64,000 nt of DNA from Seriola aureovittata (GCF_021018895.1 NC_079368.1:3565501-3629500); one strand, 5' to 3'. Counted from the first letter of the stretch, positions 21,470-34,039 are shown. A program made the numbers and translations. The notes: generated from the letters alone by a model not told the origin.

Positions 21470-22880
21470 GCTTTTTCTTTTTATGATACTTTTAAAAATC
21501 TCTGCTATGATTCTGTTGACAGAGCATGTGTCTTTATTGACTGCTGTGTCACCACTGAAGCTGCTCTGCTGTTGTTTTATTTCTTGCTTCGTCTTGTCAT
21601 CTCTGTTTCTTTCTCTCCAGAGTGAGATCTCTGTCCGGCTGACAGTCGTACATCCGCTTGTCCAACAACTAATCTGTCTCTTATTAGCTCGTCCCCTCGT
21701 TTGTATATAATTGTTTTAGAGACGTATTGATTCAACTTCATGATCATTTTGGAGAATGTAATTTGTGGTGCTGTCGACTTGTACTGTGTTACACCAACAG
21801 GTGCTTCTATCATTTTGTCCATCCCATTTATATCAAAGAGTGTGGGCTCAATAACAGAAACAGCTCTATGTACAACAAAATGCTTGAATACTGAATCAAC
21901 AGGGAATCATCACTGTCTGCTGGTACGTGACCACGAGGAAAGATGCACGAATGATGAAGGCTGGGTTTTTTTCAAGGCTTCACTCCACATAATACAGCAG
22001 GAGGAAAATGGCACAGATATGAACAAAAGAAAGACCAAAACCGAAGTGAACCAAAACATGTACAGTTGGCTTTAGATGAGGTAACTGAACGCTAATTAAA
22101 TAAAGAACTTACTACACAACGGACTGAAAATAAAGTAGTTAGCATTAGATTAATTTAGTGAGGTGGTTCTGAAAGGGTTAGGGTCCCTATAATTTCACGA
22201 GTAACACAATGATAGAATGTATGACTATTTTGGTTTAAACTATATATAATAAAATAAAAAGGTCTTATCAGATGGAGGATCATTGTCTAATTTGTCTGTT
22301 ACAGGGTCCTTGATGTGAAAAAGATTGAGAAGCGCTGATTTAGAGGAATAACCCTGTACAGATAGATGGAGGTGGGATCAGTCATACACAATAAACCTAC
22401 TGGTTAAATACTGGTAATAAATTAAATTCATGTCAAGGAGAAGCAGTGAGCTTATAACTCAACAGCATTTAACTCTGTCGACCTTTAATGTCATCTGTTT
22501 ATACAGATTAATACGATAGATATTGAAGTGGTCGTTTTACCTGGTCTTGTGAAGTCAGCGTCGACTGTCATGTGACTGAGTAAACAATGTAGCCAACTAC
22601 ATTGGCTGTAATAGCTCCAACGACCCTGACTGGTCAGAATTTGAATGTCCCGCCCCCTCTTTCTTACAGACTGTGTGATTATTTTATAGATCTCTGCTCA
22701 TGAAACTGGAGCATGTCGTATACCTGTCAAATTTAATGAGCACGTTCATGCACACCTGCAAAGTTTATTTGCCTCTCAGCTTGTAAAGTGCAAACCTGAA
22801 AACCTGAGAGTGAAAAACAGAGTCTGCAGGCAGAAATCTGAATATACAAACTTATAAAATGAAATTATCAGGTGCAACTA
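21470..22880. other. Intergenic; end of a hAT-type repeat near 22310
   Basis: GTCCTTGATGTGAAAAAGAT then GAGAAGCGCTGATTTAGAGG (22310-22347) resembles the end of a fish hAT element (TGAGAACCACTGRTTTAGAG). The remainder, including open frames 21577-22075, shows nothing I recognise. Confidence 0.35.
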
Positions 22881-22959
22881 AATGCAGATGCTTATGAAAT
22901 TAATATCACAGATACAAAGCTCTGTTTTCAAAGACACTTTTGTGAATGATAATAATCCG

Positions 22960-23232
22960 CACATGTCAAGTTTGCTACAAGATCTAGATAGCAAATTGAA
23001 ACCTCTGGCCCAACATACGCCTGTGTGCTTGGCCCAAGTCTGGCTGTTATCCTCTGGTCATGCCTCACAGCTGGAAGATTTTTCTCTGTATGCACCACGA
23101 TTGGTCCAGATGTGGACGTAGCATCTTACAATTACAGCACGTAAATGGGCCAAATTCAGGCCGTGGATCTGGGCATACACTGGGCCTCAGGAAAACAAGC
23201 ATGTGGCCCAAGTATGGACTAGATTTATTTTG
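22960..23232 (+). repeat. GGCCCAA-rich interspersed repeat
   Basis: Imperfect recurring GGCCCAA and TGGTCCAGATGTGG units (23007, 23031, 23102, 23211). It resembles a fish repeat of loosely spaced TGGCCCA motifs. Class unknown. Confidence 0.35.
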
Positions 23233-23435
23233 TTATATGGGGAGGAGAAAATACACTGAACTAGTTTGCATCCAAGTTGTTGCTGCTGATGTAAATTTTT
23301 TTACTCTTACCCTTAAGACTGTGGTGCCTGTTCTATGTTGCACTGAGGTCCATGATGGAACATAATTTCATTTCCCTCTATGTTCAGTATGGCAATCATA
23401 TTAGTGGAGATGACAATAAACCTGAACCTGAACAT
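23233..23435 (+). repeat. LINE 3' UTR-like tail
   Basis: ACACTGAACTAGTTTGCATCC through ATTTCATTTCCCTCTATGTT, and the ending GATGACAATAAACCTGAACC, look like the ATGACAATAAA-ending 3' UTR of a 5'-truncated fish LINE (Rex1/Rex3 style). No coding part remains. Confidence 0.5.
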
Positions 23436-23822
23436 TAGCTCTCCTGCTGTTCTCCACAGAACAGTGACCTGCTAACATCAGCTTGTTGCTGAGTAGCTGC
23501 GGCACATTAAACAGCATGCTGGTCCCGTTGGATGTTGGTGTGGTTCTTACTCTCCAGTACCACTGACAACACAATGTCTGTGTGTTTGTTTTCTTTGCCT
23601 CTTGTTCCCTACAGTGTCACACAATCTGGCAGAGTGTCAGCTGATATCATTGAAACACAGACACTGACACACCCCTCCAGTCCGATGAGAGGGAAATTGG
23701 CTTATCTGATATTTCCCTAAAGACACCTTTTCCTTCCTTTTTAATAAAAAGAAAATAAAGAAAAACTATTACATTTGAAGGTGAGAAAAGGGAATGACTG
23801 AATGTGATTTTCTGAATGTGGC

Positions 23823-24320
23823 TTTAAAGGTCCATACAGTATAAAGGTAGATGTCCATGTGTTGTTTGATTATAGATCAGGTCTAGGTTCTATATTAATA
23901 CTGTGAAAGTATCAAAGCCTCAGTCCACAGAGAAATGCACACAGCCTGTATTCAGAAACTGAACCTTAATACCAGCTGTCAGGACTGTAACTTTGTGATG
24001 TCACAACAAAGCAGTCACCACTCTCAGCCATGCCCCAAGCCCGACCGACCTGCACCCACCATCCAACCTTGCAGGATTTGGTTTCTCTGAGTGTTTACCT
24101 GAAATCTGCTATATTTTTCTAATATAATTGTTATTTTTTATTTTATTTTACTCAGAAGTAATCAGCCAATCAGGAGAAAGGCTCAGAGCCTCTCTTCTGA
24201 AGCCTGAGAGAGGAGATGATTTTTGGTACTTAAAACCACAAATATATTTTCTAATGGATATCAAAACTTCAAATAAAACACAATAAAACACAGGAGAAGT
24301 GTAAAATATGGAGCTTTTAA
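23823..24320 (+). mobile_element. MITE family D, long copy 1
   Basis: Left end TTTAAAGGTCCATACAGTAT and right end ATATGGAGCTTTTAA are inverted. Interior landmarks are TGAAAGTATCAAAGCCTCAG, CACAGAGAAATGCACACAGC, CTTTGTGATGTCAC and the near-palindrome around AGCCAATCAGGAGAAAGGCT. A second long copy is at 61729-62235 and partial copies at 40861, 42370, 47885 and 52544. No coding capacity. Confidence 0.8.
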
Positions 24321-25400
24321 GTACAGTACTTGAGTAAATGTATTTAGTTACTTCCCATCACATGTTACATGTTACAAAGACAAATACATCCCCAGCATAT
24401 CTTAAAGTGAAGTCAGCCTGTTGTCAGTCTTTGTATTATCAGTAAACTGTTAGTAAATGTGGAATCAGAGTTTGATAATATAGACAATCACTTCAGAATT
24501 GTTTTGCTTCCCACATCCTCTTTAAGCTACCAGCTGTTAGAATTACATTTAATACTTTCTTTAATCACCTCTTCTAAAAGTTGAATTTTAAATTTCTGAC
24601 ATTACCCTCACATGTGGTGGCAAAGATGTGATTCAGCGTGGCGGACTGGCCCCTCAGTAGTTTTTTAGATGACTATTTGTTTTGTGTTGATTGGAGAAGA
24701 CATAGATTGTCCAGCTGCGTATTTATTTTCTCATCACTGCGGTCAGTAACACCGTGATCGCACTCAGTTTGAGTCTATTCATTCTGCTCGGTAAGAGAGC
24801 TCTTGATAATAGCTTGATAGACTCTGACAAGCAGCCAGCCTCAGTATGGCAGTGTCAGCCTCTCTGTGACTCACTAATACATTTCAGTGGAGACTCTCTG
24901 ATCCGCACGCTGTGATCTCAATTTGGAAAGTGAAAAAGTAGAAATGAAATGTGGGGCATGCAGATGCTTCGGTCTAATGATTTAGTTTAAATTAAAAACA
25001 AAATAGGGAAAGAGTATTCACTCGTGAAAACGAGGTGTAAGCACGATGGTGTCAACAAATAGATATACAATATGTCGCAGAGATATCACTGTTACTATAA
25101 CAACTACTACAGTAGAATTGGATCATTTTACTGCTGTTGCTATTACTATTACTCGTGTTGTCTGCAAATGCTTAAAATGTCTGAAACTAAATTTGACAAA
25201 AAGTCGTTCATTTGTCTAAATATGATTTTTTTTTACCTTTTATTTTTGTTTAATTTGCTTTGTGATCTCTTGAGCAGCAGAATTGGACATAAAACCAGTA
25301 TAAAGCCAGCCAGTGTTTAGTTCTGTGCCTAACACAATATCCTGTGCTTTTGTAGGGTAAGTGAAGGGTTAGGGTTGTAATATACTAATGCACCTAAATA
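24321..25400. other. Intergenic; short ACTTGAGTAAATG repeat at left
   Basis: CAGTACTTGAGTAAATGTAT (24323-24342) is a fragment of a common teleost repeat next to MITE D. The remaining kilobase holds no gene or repeat copy that I can identify. Confidence 0.35.
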
Positions 25401-25695
25401 CTTCTATGTATCATGCACTAGCTTAGAGAAATCCATAAAAGGTCTTGAATGTACTTCTAAGGAGCCCTGAAGAAAAACACTGTTATAACACAACCTTGAT
25501 GACAGTTGATGGACAGTTGTACGACAGTGTATTTGTCCCTTTCCTGTTTGAACATGACAGTATCCTTCTGCACAACCAGGTCCAAAGAAACAGTTTTCCC
25601 AGTTTGTCGTGGAAGAATTTGACTGCCTGCACAGAGCCCTGACCTCAGCCCCGTCCGGCACCTATGGGATCAACTGGATCTCCGTCATTAAACAC
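25400..25695 (+). pseudogene. Tc1/mariner transposase remnant (C-terminal region)
   Basis: Translation of 25535-25670 across one frameshift gives FEHDSILLHNQVQRNSF, then QFVVEEFD, and, in the next frame, residues resembling PAQSPDLNPIEHLWDEL of Tc1-like transposases (CAQSPDLSPVRHLWDQLD as readable here after frame changes). The upstream 130 bp also follow the same fish element. Stops and frameshifts show it is dead. Confidence 0.6.
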
Positions 25696-26084
25696 TAACA
25701 CCGCGTCTGTGAGGAGGGCGTAGCGTCGGCAGCACGTTAGCTCCATGTGTGTTTACACAGCAGTTCAGTTTGTAAGGTCCATGTGTTTTGGAAGCACTCC
25801 GGGCCCTATGTACAATCACTGTAGTTACACATATCAAAAATAGAAAAAATAGACAAACATGTAACACAAGTAGGTGGCCTGTGTAAACAGCTGCAATGAT
25901 TAAAATAGGAGCGTATCTGTTACGTCAGATGTGTGAGATGCTTTCTGTGTAGACACGGTGTGAAGGTACATTGGCCTTGTGTCCGTGTGATGTCACACAT
26001 GATGTCCAGTGTGGTTGATGAGTATAAAACAGGGCCCATGGAACATGCTAGAAAAATCAGTGTTTCTAATGGCTGACAGTAAAA

Positions 26085-26340
26085 AAAAATTGCATGGTCA
26101 AAGTGTTTTCACACCTGCCCTTTTTAGTCCGGTTAAACCGAACACTGGTAAAATTTTCCCCCTTGGAACGATTCGTTTGGGCAGTTGTGAAAACATTAAT
26201 CGCACTCGGGTGTGGACCAAAACAATCACGGCATGACCCATTTGAGGAGGTGGTCTCGGTCCGGTCCAGAACGAACCCTGGAGCGGTTCAACTCGATCCG
26301 ACCCCACTCTCGTGGCTGAGTGGCAGCAAATTCCTGCAGC
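26085..26340. repeat. TTTTCACACCTG-type repeat
   Basis: GTGTTTTCACACCTGCCCTT, TTAGTCCGGTTAAACCGAAC and the later GGTGTGGACCAAAACAATC and GGTCCGGTCCAGAACGAAC look like a fish foldback or MITE element with CCGGTT motifs. Ends are not defined. Confidence 0.45.
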
Positions 26341-26389
26341 CAGAGGAGTTATCTCTGTTCTGTATGAAAACAGCCGCACTTGCTTTAGA

Positions 26390-26625
26390 TTCTTGAAGAC
26401 GGTTCAACCTTTCAATCCTGAGTCTGTTCAGTGATGGTGGTTCAAGTTTGAAATAGCTTTTTTCCCTCTTTGAAACCATCAGTCTTCTCTGGCCAAAATC
26501 TGTACATTGCCTTCCTCAAATGAGTGTCCCTCGTCCCTCAGATCTAGGTGGACTACTGTGTGTTGCGCTTGAATCAGTTGTTTTGTTTCCCCAACGTACA
26601 GGTCTGTGTATTTGCCGCTGCAATA
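26390..26625 (-). pseudogene. Penelope-like element remnant: GIY-YIG endonuclease domain
   Basis: Minus-strand translation from 26620 gives DLYVGETKQLIQAQH, then VVHLDLRDEGHSFEE and VQILARED, followed by a stop and WFQRGKKA, and in another frame KLEPPSLNRLRIERLN. This is the C-terminal endonuclease of Penelope-like retroelements (Neptune/Poseidon type), where DLY(I/V)GET holds the first conserved tyrosine region and RED.WF.RG a later block. Frameshifts and in-frame stops show decay. The reverse transcriptase part is not seen. Confidence 0.75.
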
Positions 26626-26737
26626 CATTTTATTTATAAGCACCTTTTAAGACACCCAAGGAACCTTTGCAAATAAAAACAATCGGAAGCATAAAAGACA
26701 TAAAGACAAAAAGAATATATGAATATATACATATGTT

Positions 26738-26738
26738 T

Positions 26739-26787
<49 letters not shown>

Positions 26788-26790
26788 CAT
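26738..26790. repeat. Compound (AC)n(AT)n microsatellite
   Basis: AC units followed directly by about 15 AT units. Confidence 0.95.
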
Positions 26791-27100
26791 ATAGAGTACA
26801 TATGCATTAAGTTTTGTCCTCAGTGTGGACGAGCATCAGCTTCAATGTGTTACTGGGCTTGAAGCGCACAGGGATGAGTGTTTGATGAAGATCCTCCTGA
26901 GGCGTTCAGATGCTCACACAACATACACACATAACACACAACACCAAGCACAACTGAATAATCTAGCCACAACCATTAGCCCTTGCTAACGCTAGCGTGA
27001 TATGCTAGAGGCGTACAAAAATGTGGTTTCTTCTTCAGTGGAGGAAGTTTCCTGAATGCTGCGTGGCTACTGCACTGTGCTGTCTCATGTGTGGGTGGTC

Positions 27101-27106
<6 letters not shown>

Positions 27107-27133
<27 letters not shown>
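27107..27133. repeat. (GT)n microsatellite
   Basis: About 13 GT units. Confidence 0.9.
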
Positions 27134-27135
<2 letters not shown>

Positions 27136-28095
27136 AGAAACGTGGGGAGGGTCAATGGTCAAACATGACCACGGACTGGTCAGGACTGGTGGATGGATTA
27201 ATTGCAGAAAATACCACAAATAAGGAACAAAAGAGATGCGTGTTAAAAGTAAAACATAGTAGTGTGGATGTACTCCATATCTTTAGATAAAAAATAGCTG
27301 ATTGCTGCTGTATTATTGTTTAAAATCCTGTTTACAGAACTTTTAATTATGGAATGCATGATAATCAAATTAACCAATTTTAATCATAATGTATTATTTG
27401 CTTGACGATATAAATTTATAAAAATGAAGAAAACAGCGTTTAGATGTACTCATGATACTTCTTTGTCTGTTGTTTTGTTTTGTTTGTTGTTTGTTGTTGA
27501 GGGACCTCTGACCCTGTTTTCTTTGTTCCACTCATCCCTGACACGTATCAAGTCATATATTATAACAGTTTGAATTATTCTTTAATGTCATCCCTTGGAA
27601 CGTTGATCTTCATTAGACCTCAGGGGGCCGACTTTGTTATAGTAATTGGACAGGCTGATTAAAGCATATGGAGGAGTGTTGCATTTAATGAGGTCTTGAT
27701 GATAATATTAACATTTTTGGGTAAAAGTAATGATACTGACATTACAAATGCCTCACCCTTTGGCTAGAGTTCAATTACATGGAGTTATATGATGTGTTGA
27801 CTGCCTTCCAGGCTCCATTATATGCTGATGGAGAGCAGATGAAGCAGAGAGTAGCATCTGCCAGCGTTTATTCTTCCTGTGAAAAGAGCTTTTTTGTTTT
27901 CTTTTTTTTTTTCCTTGTGACAGTTTCAGCCAAACACACGTCATCCGTGTTTGAAAGTAAAAGAAATTAAACTTTGTGTTTGATAGAAAAATATAAATCT
28001 AATATGAAACAATCATTCATTTAAGTTTTGAGTGAATTTTTGTTGCAGAATATACACATACATAATGTGTTCTGTACGTTCAGCTTCCGTAGCAC
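27134..28095. other. Intergenic, nothing recognised
   Basis: AT-rich, no supported gene or repeat copy. Confidence 0.4.
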
Positions 28096-28099
28096 TTCA

Positions 28100-28500
28100 G
28101 CATATTGTGTGATTAATGGTGTAGGGTGACAACTGACGTGGACCACTGAGAGCGCGGCACACATCACAATTCCTCCTCACAGATTGCTGCATAATGGCCA
28201 AAGTGAGACATAATACTGGCAGACTGCGGCGGAATTCAATTTCCTGATTATTTTGTTATGATTATAATTACAGTATGTCCACATGGTAAATGGATTACAT
28301 TTAACATGGTGCAGTTAAGAACCCTTACATCAGAGGCAAAAGAAATGACCTGACATTTCCATAATGGCTGACTGTAACTGCGCGAGTCGTTTTTTTCATT
28401 TATAGTGGCTGTCATTCTGGCTGCTCCTTCAGCATACAAATCCATTATTTCCCCCGGAAAACTCATAATTCATAAGCTCATTACAGTGGGTGTGAATTAA
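28100..28500. promoter_or_regulatory. Candidate conserved non-coding element
   Basis: Single-copy sequence without coding potential, with TTATGATTATAATTACAG (28256-28273), ATAATTCATAAGCTCATTAC and ATTTCCATAATGGCTGACTG. Such homeodomain-type AT cores in otherwise complex sequence are typical of vertebrate developmental enhancers. This rests on sequence style only; no alignment was possible. Confidence 0.25.
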
Positions 28501-28854
28501 AGAGGCTGCACTCGTCCTTTGTGCAATTTCCTGATCAGGAGTGGCCTAGTTTTGAAAGTCAAGAACAGTTTCACGAGCATTTATTCTTCCAACTTCTGCC
28601 GATTCTTCCAGCGACTTTGTCGAGTCAGTTTGTCCTTGTGTAATGGAAAGTTCAGATCACACAAAGTGCGTGTTCACGGGGTTTTCTGCACACTCCACTT
28701 AGACATGACTTGTCACACTGCTGCTGTGAGGCAGGCCTCTGCGTGACTCTGCCATCTCCAGAGTCCTATCTCTTACCACCGGTGCACCATTTGATCATCA
28801 CCTACTGTTGGTCTCCAGAAAGATGTTAAAGGGAGGGGTTGAACATCCTCTCCC

Positions 28855-28870
28855 TGCCAGTAGGGGGCAG
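28855..28870 (+). promoter_or_regulatory. Candidate CTCF site
   Basis: TGCCAGTAGGGGGCAG fits the CTCF core CCASNAGGGGGC in single-copy DNA. Prediction from one motif only. Confidence 0.35.
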
Positions 28871-29149
28871 AAATGATCCATATTTCAGGTTTTTGTGCAA
28901 TCTTGTGACTCCTATCTAATTTGGGGCAGGAGGTGCAGAAGGAAGAATGCCTTTAAGCTCCACTGCCTCTATGGACCCAGATGCATGACGGGAGGGTCTG
29001 CTGCTCCCAAGGTCAGCCATCTGAGGACCAGCACTGACCGCAGCTCCTCTCCTTTTCCACCGATGACTGCTGAACTAATTGGCTATGGGTTGCCTCTGTG
29101 ACACTGAAAATGAAACTGAAGAGAAATGACAGCCCCTCTGGACTATTTT

Positions 29150-29700
29150 AGATGCAGCTTTTTAAAGGTCCCATATGGCAATTGTCAAAGCCACGGCTGT
29201 TTGAGGGGAACTCTCCATATCCTGTTTCATTAGCCCTGTATGCTGTTGTGGATGAGATGTAATGTGGTGGCAAAGTGCATCTCAACATCCCCTCTCTGGT
29301 GGTAGCTGTCAGATCACCACCAGGGCAAATAAGCTTAGTCATGGATATTGAGTTTACTCCCTCACTCTCTTTTGTGTGTGCTGATTGATGGCACGTAATC
29401 TACTAAGAGGATTTGGGCTAGTTTGAAATTGAGGGCTGAAGTGTCTAAGAATTAGCTCTCTTAATGTCAGTTAATTCTGGTTGAAAACTACAGGAACAAG
29501 AGGTGAGGGCACCTTCAGTGGTGATCTGTGAGAACTCATTAGCTGCGATACAATATACATCTGTGTGCCCACGGATAAGGAGGATAGAGATGGGAGGAGA
29601 CTTTTTGACTCATCACCAATCCATGGAAGAAACGCATATGTTATCACTGCACACCCGCAGCCCTTAGTCATGTAAGAGCCGAAGGGAAACCACAACTTTT
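29150..29700. promoter_or_regulatory. Candidate conserved non-coding region
   Basis: Single-copy, non-repetitive and without codon structure. It includes CTCATTAGCTGCGATACAAT, TTAATGTCAGTTAATTCTGG and TGTTTCATTAGCCCTG. Low-confidence call based on composition. Confidence 0.2.
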
Positions 29701-30659
29701 GTATTCTGTCAGAAATGAGAAAAACATCACTGACACTTCTAATAATGCAAATGCAACACTAATCCGGCCCTGCAGCGTATTGTACCGAACTGTGTGCAAG
29801 TTCAAATGTAGCATTAGCTTGAATGTAGTGGAAGGGTGTCACTGCACAAGTTGGTTTACAGTGTAGAATTAAGATATGGCTTTGGCTGCTTTGTTGTAGC
29901 TATAGCCACACCCCCATCAGTGATGTCACAGAGCCCCGGAGGACTCCCGTACATTCCTGCAGCAAGGTGAAAAGTCGCAGGTCAGCAAAAACAAAGTGGC
30001 AGCCCAATCCAAATGCAACACAGTAGTAGTGTAATAAAAATTTGAGAAACCTGAAGCAAAATTCATACGTCCAAATTTAGTTTTAAGCCATGGTACTGTC
30101 ACTGGTCGGGTTTCCGTTGGTCGGGTTGACTTTTTAGGAAAGTTGACAGAACACAAATGTGACTGGTCTGTGTTTCAATTGAGTTATGAATAAAACTAGG
30201 GCTTTTTCCTCTTGTAATATAATTCCAATAGAACGTGTCAATGGACTTCCAGCAGCTGCCTCTCAGTTGGAGCTGGCTCCTTGGGGCCTGATACGGCAGG
30301 AGCCACGAAAAATGTTTCTATGTTCCTATTTCAATTTTACAAAATATTACTTTGTCAAATAATCTGAAAAACCACGCTCATGCGAGTGTCATTTTTTTTT
30401 GCGATATTTGAGAGAGTATTTTCTAAACTCACGATGTTTCCATTTCTCGCTTTTAAGTTCACAATTTCAAATTGCGCATTAAGTAAGTTAATGGAAACAC
30501 AGCTACTGTGGACATTTTGTCTGGTCCCCACTTCTACAACTGTTTGAAGGTTAAGATTTAGAATTAGGCTTATGTTAGAGTTTGGGTAAGTGTGGATAGA
30601 CATTTATAGTTCATACAAACTTTTATTGCCATGTGCAAGACACGAGGACAAGTGAGAGA

Positions 30660-31190
30660 TGTGAGAGTCTTTAGCGATTAGACCCCATCAGAACGTCATA
30701 TTTGTAAAGGGGGTGAGGCTGTGGAACCCACCCTCGGGGTGTAGACACTTGTGGTAGTGGTGGGGATGGAAGAAGAGGATGCTGGAGATCTGGATGTGAT
30801 GTGAACTCTGATGAGCTCGACCTGGCACTGGATATGAAGAATGGAGGTAGATGGTGTGCAGGAGAGTCGCAGCGATAAGCACTGAACTGACAGCTGGCAG
30901 CAGGAGAGAGGAGAACAGATTTTAAAGTTTGACAACATGATTGGCTGGTTGAGATCGTGGCAAAATGCGATTGGTTAGCGGAAATACCTAACATCAGCTG
31001 ATTACAAGAAGTGGGTGAGAGGGAGAGAGAGAGAATTGTGAATGGAAGAGACATACAGATAGTATTCCTGATTGAACACCCAGCTTCATTTGTATGCAAA
31101 AGGGCCAAATTACATATTTTGTTGAGGTTTTGTTGAGCAACTTTTGTAAATGAGTTAGTGTGTAAATGTAAATGTGTAAATTGCTGCAAA
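30660..31190 (-). other. Serine/proline-rich open frame in repeat-like sequence
   Basis: A 172-aa minus-strand frame covers this stretch (Ser, Pro, His and Leu rich; HHLPPFFISSARSSSSEF). Two further overlapping frames span 30688-30938. I recall similar sequence scattered in fish genomes, so it is more likely part of a transposon or a chance frame than a gene. No domain, signal peptide or splice context supports a protein. Confidence 0.25.
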
Positions 31191-31570
31191 TTACTTAAAA
31201 TTACTTTTAGTGACTTCTCTCGGAGCTTGTCTCCTCAGTAACACGAGGCGATGCTGACGATGAACCTGCAGCTGATTCGCTCTCTGTGGCTGTTTCTCTA
31301 ACTAATATCAGTGCTGCCTCATTTCTCAGCAAACTAACTATTATAACATTAGCATGTACTAGCCACATTATCATAATGAACCATTAACACTGCTAGCAAG
31401 TTCAGTCTTTCTTGTTTCTCTTGGTGGCCTGAATTTACCCCTAATGAGATGATATGATCGCTTCGAAGTTCACCTCAAGTCCTCAGCATCAGTATCACTG
31501 CAATTATCCCATTTCAACTGTTTTCGTTCACCCTGCTGCCTGCAGAGACTTACACCATGTGCAGCTTTCA

Positions 31571-31586
31571 GGGGGGGGGGGGGGGG
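31571..31586 (+). repeat. G16 homopolymer
   Basis: Sixteen consecutive G residues, a possible G-quadruplex and sequencing-error hotspot. Confidence 0.9.
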
Positions 31587-31589
31587 CAG

Positions 31590-33990
31590 TCTGTCAAACT
31601 GTTTACTCACCCAACAGTAATAGTTTGCTGATGATGCAGAAATATCATCCTCATCTCGACATACGCAGCGACCCACATAACATATTGTGGAATAAGGCTG
31701 TGATCCAAATGCTATTCTTTATTTAGTAATGTTATGTGATTGTGAGACTTAATTAGTTCTGGAAAACAACACAGAAGTTTTTCTTTGGCCATATCATGTA
31801 TGTCAAATATTTTTTTTGTTGTTTTGTTGAGACAGGGCAATGTAGGAAATACTGGCCCTGCAACTTGCAGCTCACCTTCAGGCCCTTTACGGAGAATTTA
31901 TATCCAAAATCATTTTCAGAATTTCAGTGAAAATCCATCTTTATTGTTCTCCTTTCATTTGATTTCACTTTATTTCAATGAAAGGGCTCTGAACTGTTGG
32001 CTTCCAGGGGTTTGGTGGCCGTTTCATAAGAGAGAATGGTAATGATTTGTCAGTGCAGTTACCTCTTGGGGGTGGGCAGTGACAGCTGGGACAGGAAGGA
32101 GTGTGTGTTTCAGTGTGGACATGGTGAATGTCATGCAGATGTGGAGGGAAGCCCATCAAAGTGCAGTGTGTTATTCATGCATTCATACCAACCTCTCCAG
32201 AGACTTGAAGACTCTCCAACACTGCTACAACTTTACAGTACTGTCTTTTGAAATTCTGTCTAAAGGTTCTTGTAGACATGTGTGCGTGCGTGTGTGGTGT
32301 AGTGTCCGTGAGGACACTTGCAGTTGACCATAACTTGTGACCACAGGGATTGTACGCATAGCAAGAGAAGCAACTGCAAATGCTCCATATGGATTCTTGT
32401 TTTGAAGAGAGGTTGTGTAAGAAGATCCAGCTTTATCCACATTTATACGATTATTCTTCCAAACATACAAAGAGCCAGATGGCATTGCAATCCTTGCCCT
32501 GTTCTCCTTGTGTTATCAAGCAGTCGCAAATTAAGATCAACATTTTCTCTTTTTGCCTTCCTATTTTTCTCTTCTTTAACTCTTTAACTCAATGGTGGTA
32601 TGAATGGAATATGTGTCTCTATGGCTGGAGGGAAGTCAGTTGCTGTCCATGTCAGTGGAAAGACTTAATCCCTCCTTTTGTTTGTTTGTCATTTTCCAAC
32701 ATGGGAAACAGCCATCAGTAAGTTCCACATGAGACCTACAGTATGTGAAAAAAGTCAGAGTTGTGGAACCAGGTTCGTCTAAAGAGAAAATAAACATTAC
32801 TTATATGCTTTTTTGTTTTTATTCTGATTATATTTCATTTCTAATGAAGTTGTCACGGTGGTCTACTCTGTTTTTCTGGGTATAATTATGTACACAGGGA
32901 TCTGTAGCAATCAACAGTAATTATTTCAAAGGAATTACAAAATAAGTTGATATTAATACAAATAACAAAAGAGGAAAAACATGATTGGACCCATTATTGG
33001 AAACGACAGCGAACAGTGGAGCACATTTGTAGCTGTGTTATCATATGTAAGAAAATTTGTGTTTTCTCAAGCTGATTGGCTTTTTTAATTAAAGTGACCT
33101 GTCCTGCCAGGCTATTCCAAGGCAAACACTTTATTTTCATTGAGTAAAAAATATTCTCAATAAACTTTTCTAATGATATAGATCCATATTTGGTGTTTAA
33201 AGTGATATATAACAATGATATAAAAAAAAGTTGTCTTCATAATTTGAATACCTTTGCTTATTGCTATTGATTTGATCTTTACTGTATTCCTTAGATGGTT
33301 ATTCGATGTTGGTGGAATGTATTTGGCACTTCCTAGTATTTATTTTAAGGGTCACTTTCATAAGACCACCTGGTGATCAGGAGGGGGGCTTATCTCTTTT
33401 ATATACTATCTATAACACAATATAATCTCCATGTAAAAATGTGGAATCATAGTAGAGCATCTGCAAAAACCCAAAGAAATGCCTGCAGGCAAATGTTTTC
33501 CATCATTCTTTTGGGTATTGTTTGTTTTTACCTTGGCCCCTTGCGGAGAGGGCACACATACCACAATCTGTTTAACCACCATCTGTCAGCAAGTGCATCT
33601 GTGGACTCTCAACCCCACAACTCTCAGGAAGTGCCTTCACCAAACTGCAGCAACTCTACACTCAGGATGAATCAATCATATACTCTCTTTTTTATCCAAT
33701 TTAATGATTTATTTAATTGAATTATTTCAAATTTATATTGGAATATGTTGTGACATGAATTTTCCATGCTAGACTGAAATCAAACCACAACACAGAAAAA
33801 AAAAAAGAAAAAGTGTGGAAGTGTATTGCGTTTCAGTGTTGTTAAGCAGACAGAAACATAGACCTGTCAATACTAGAAAAGTACTGTCATTAGTTTTCAT
33901 GAGGAGGTGCAGGGGGGCTTTTTCTTTTGAGAGAAGGAGATATATTAACCATACCAAAATAAAAAACAACCACCTGTGTAATTCAAGCTT
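31590..33990. other. Intergenic, nothing recognised
   Basis: Mostly single-copy DNA with many short overlapping open frames on both strands (32036-32721) and no motif, splice pairing or repeat copy that would support any of them. Confidence 0.4.
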
Positions 33991-34039
33991 CAGGATTCAG
34001 GCAACAGAACAATGGCCTCCTTGGTGGAGGTTACTAAAT

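Noticed and set aside
30671..31189. 172-aa minus-strand frame as a protein-coding gene
   Set aside because: Low-complexity Ser/Pro/His content, overlapping alternative frames and repeat-like sequence; no splice or domain support.
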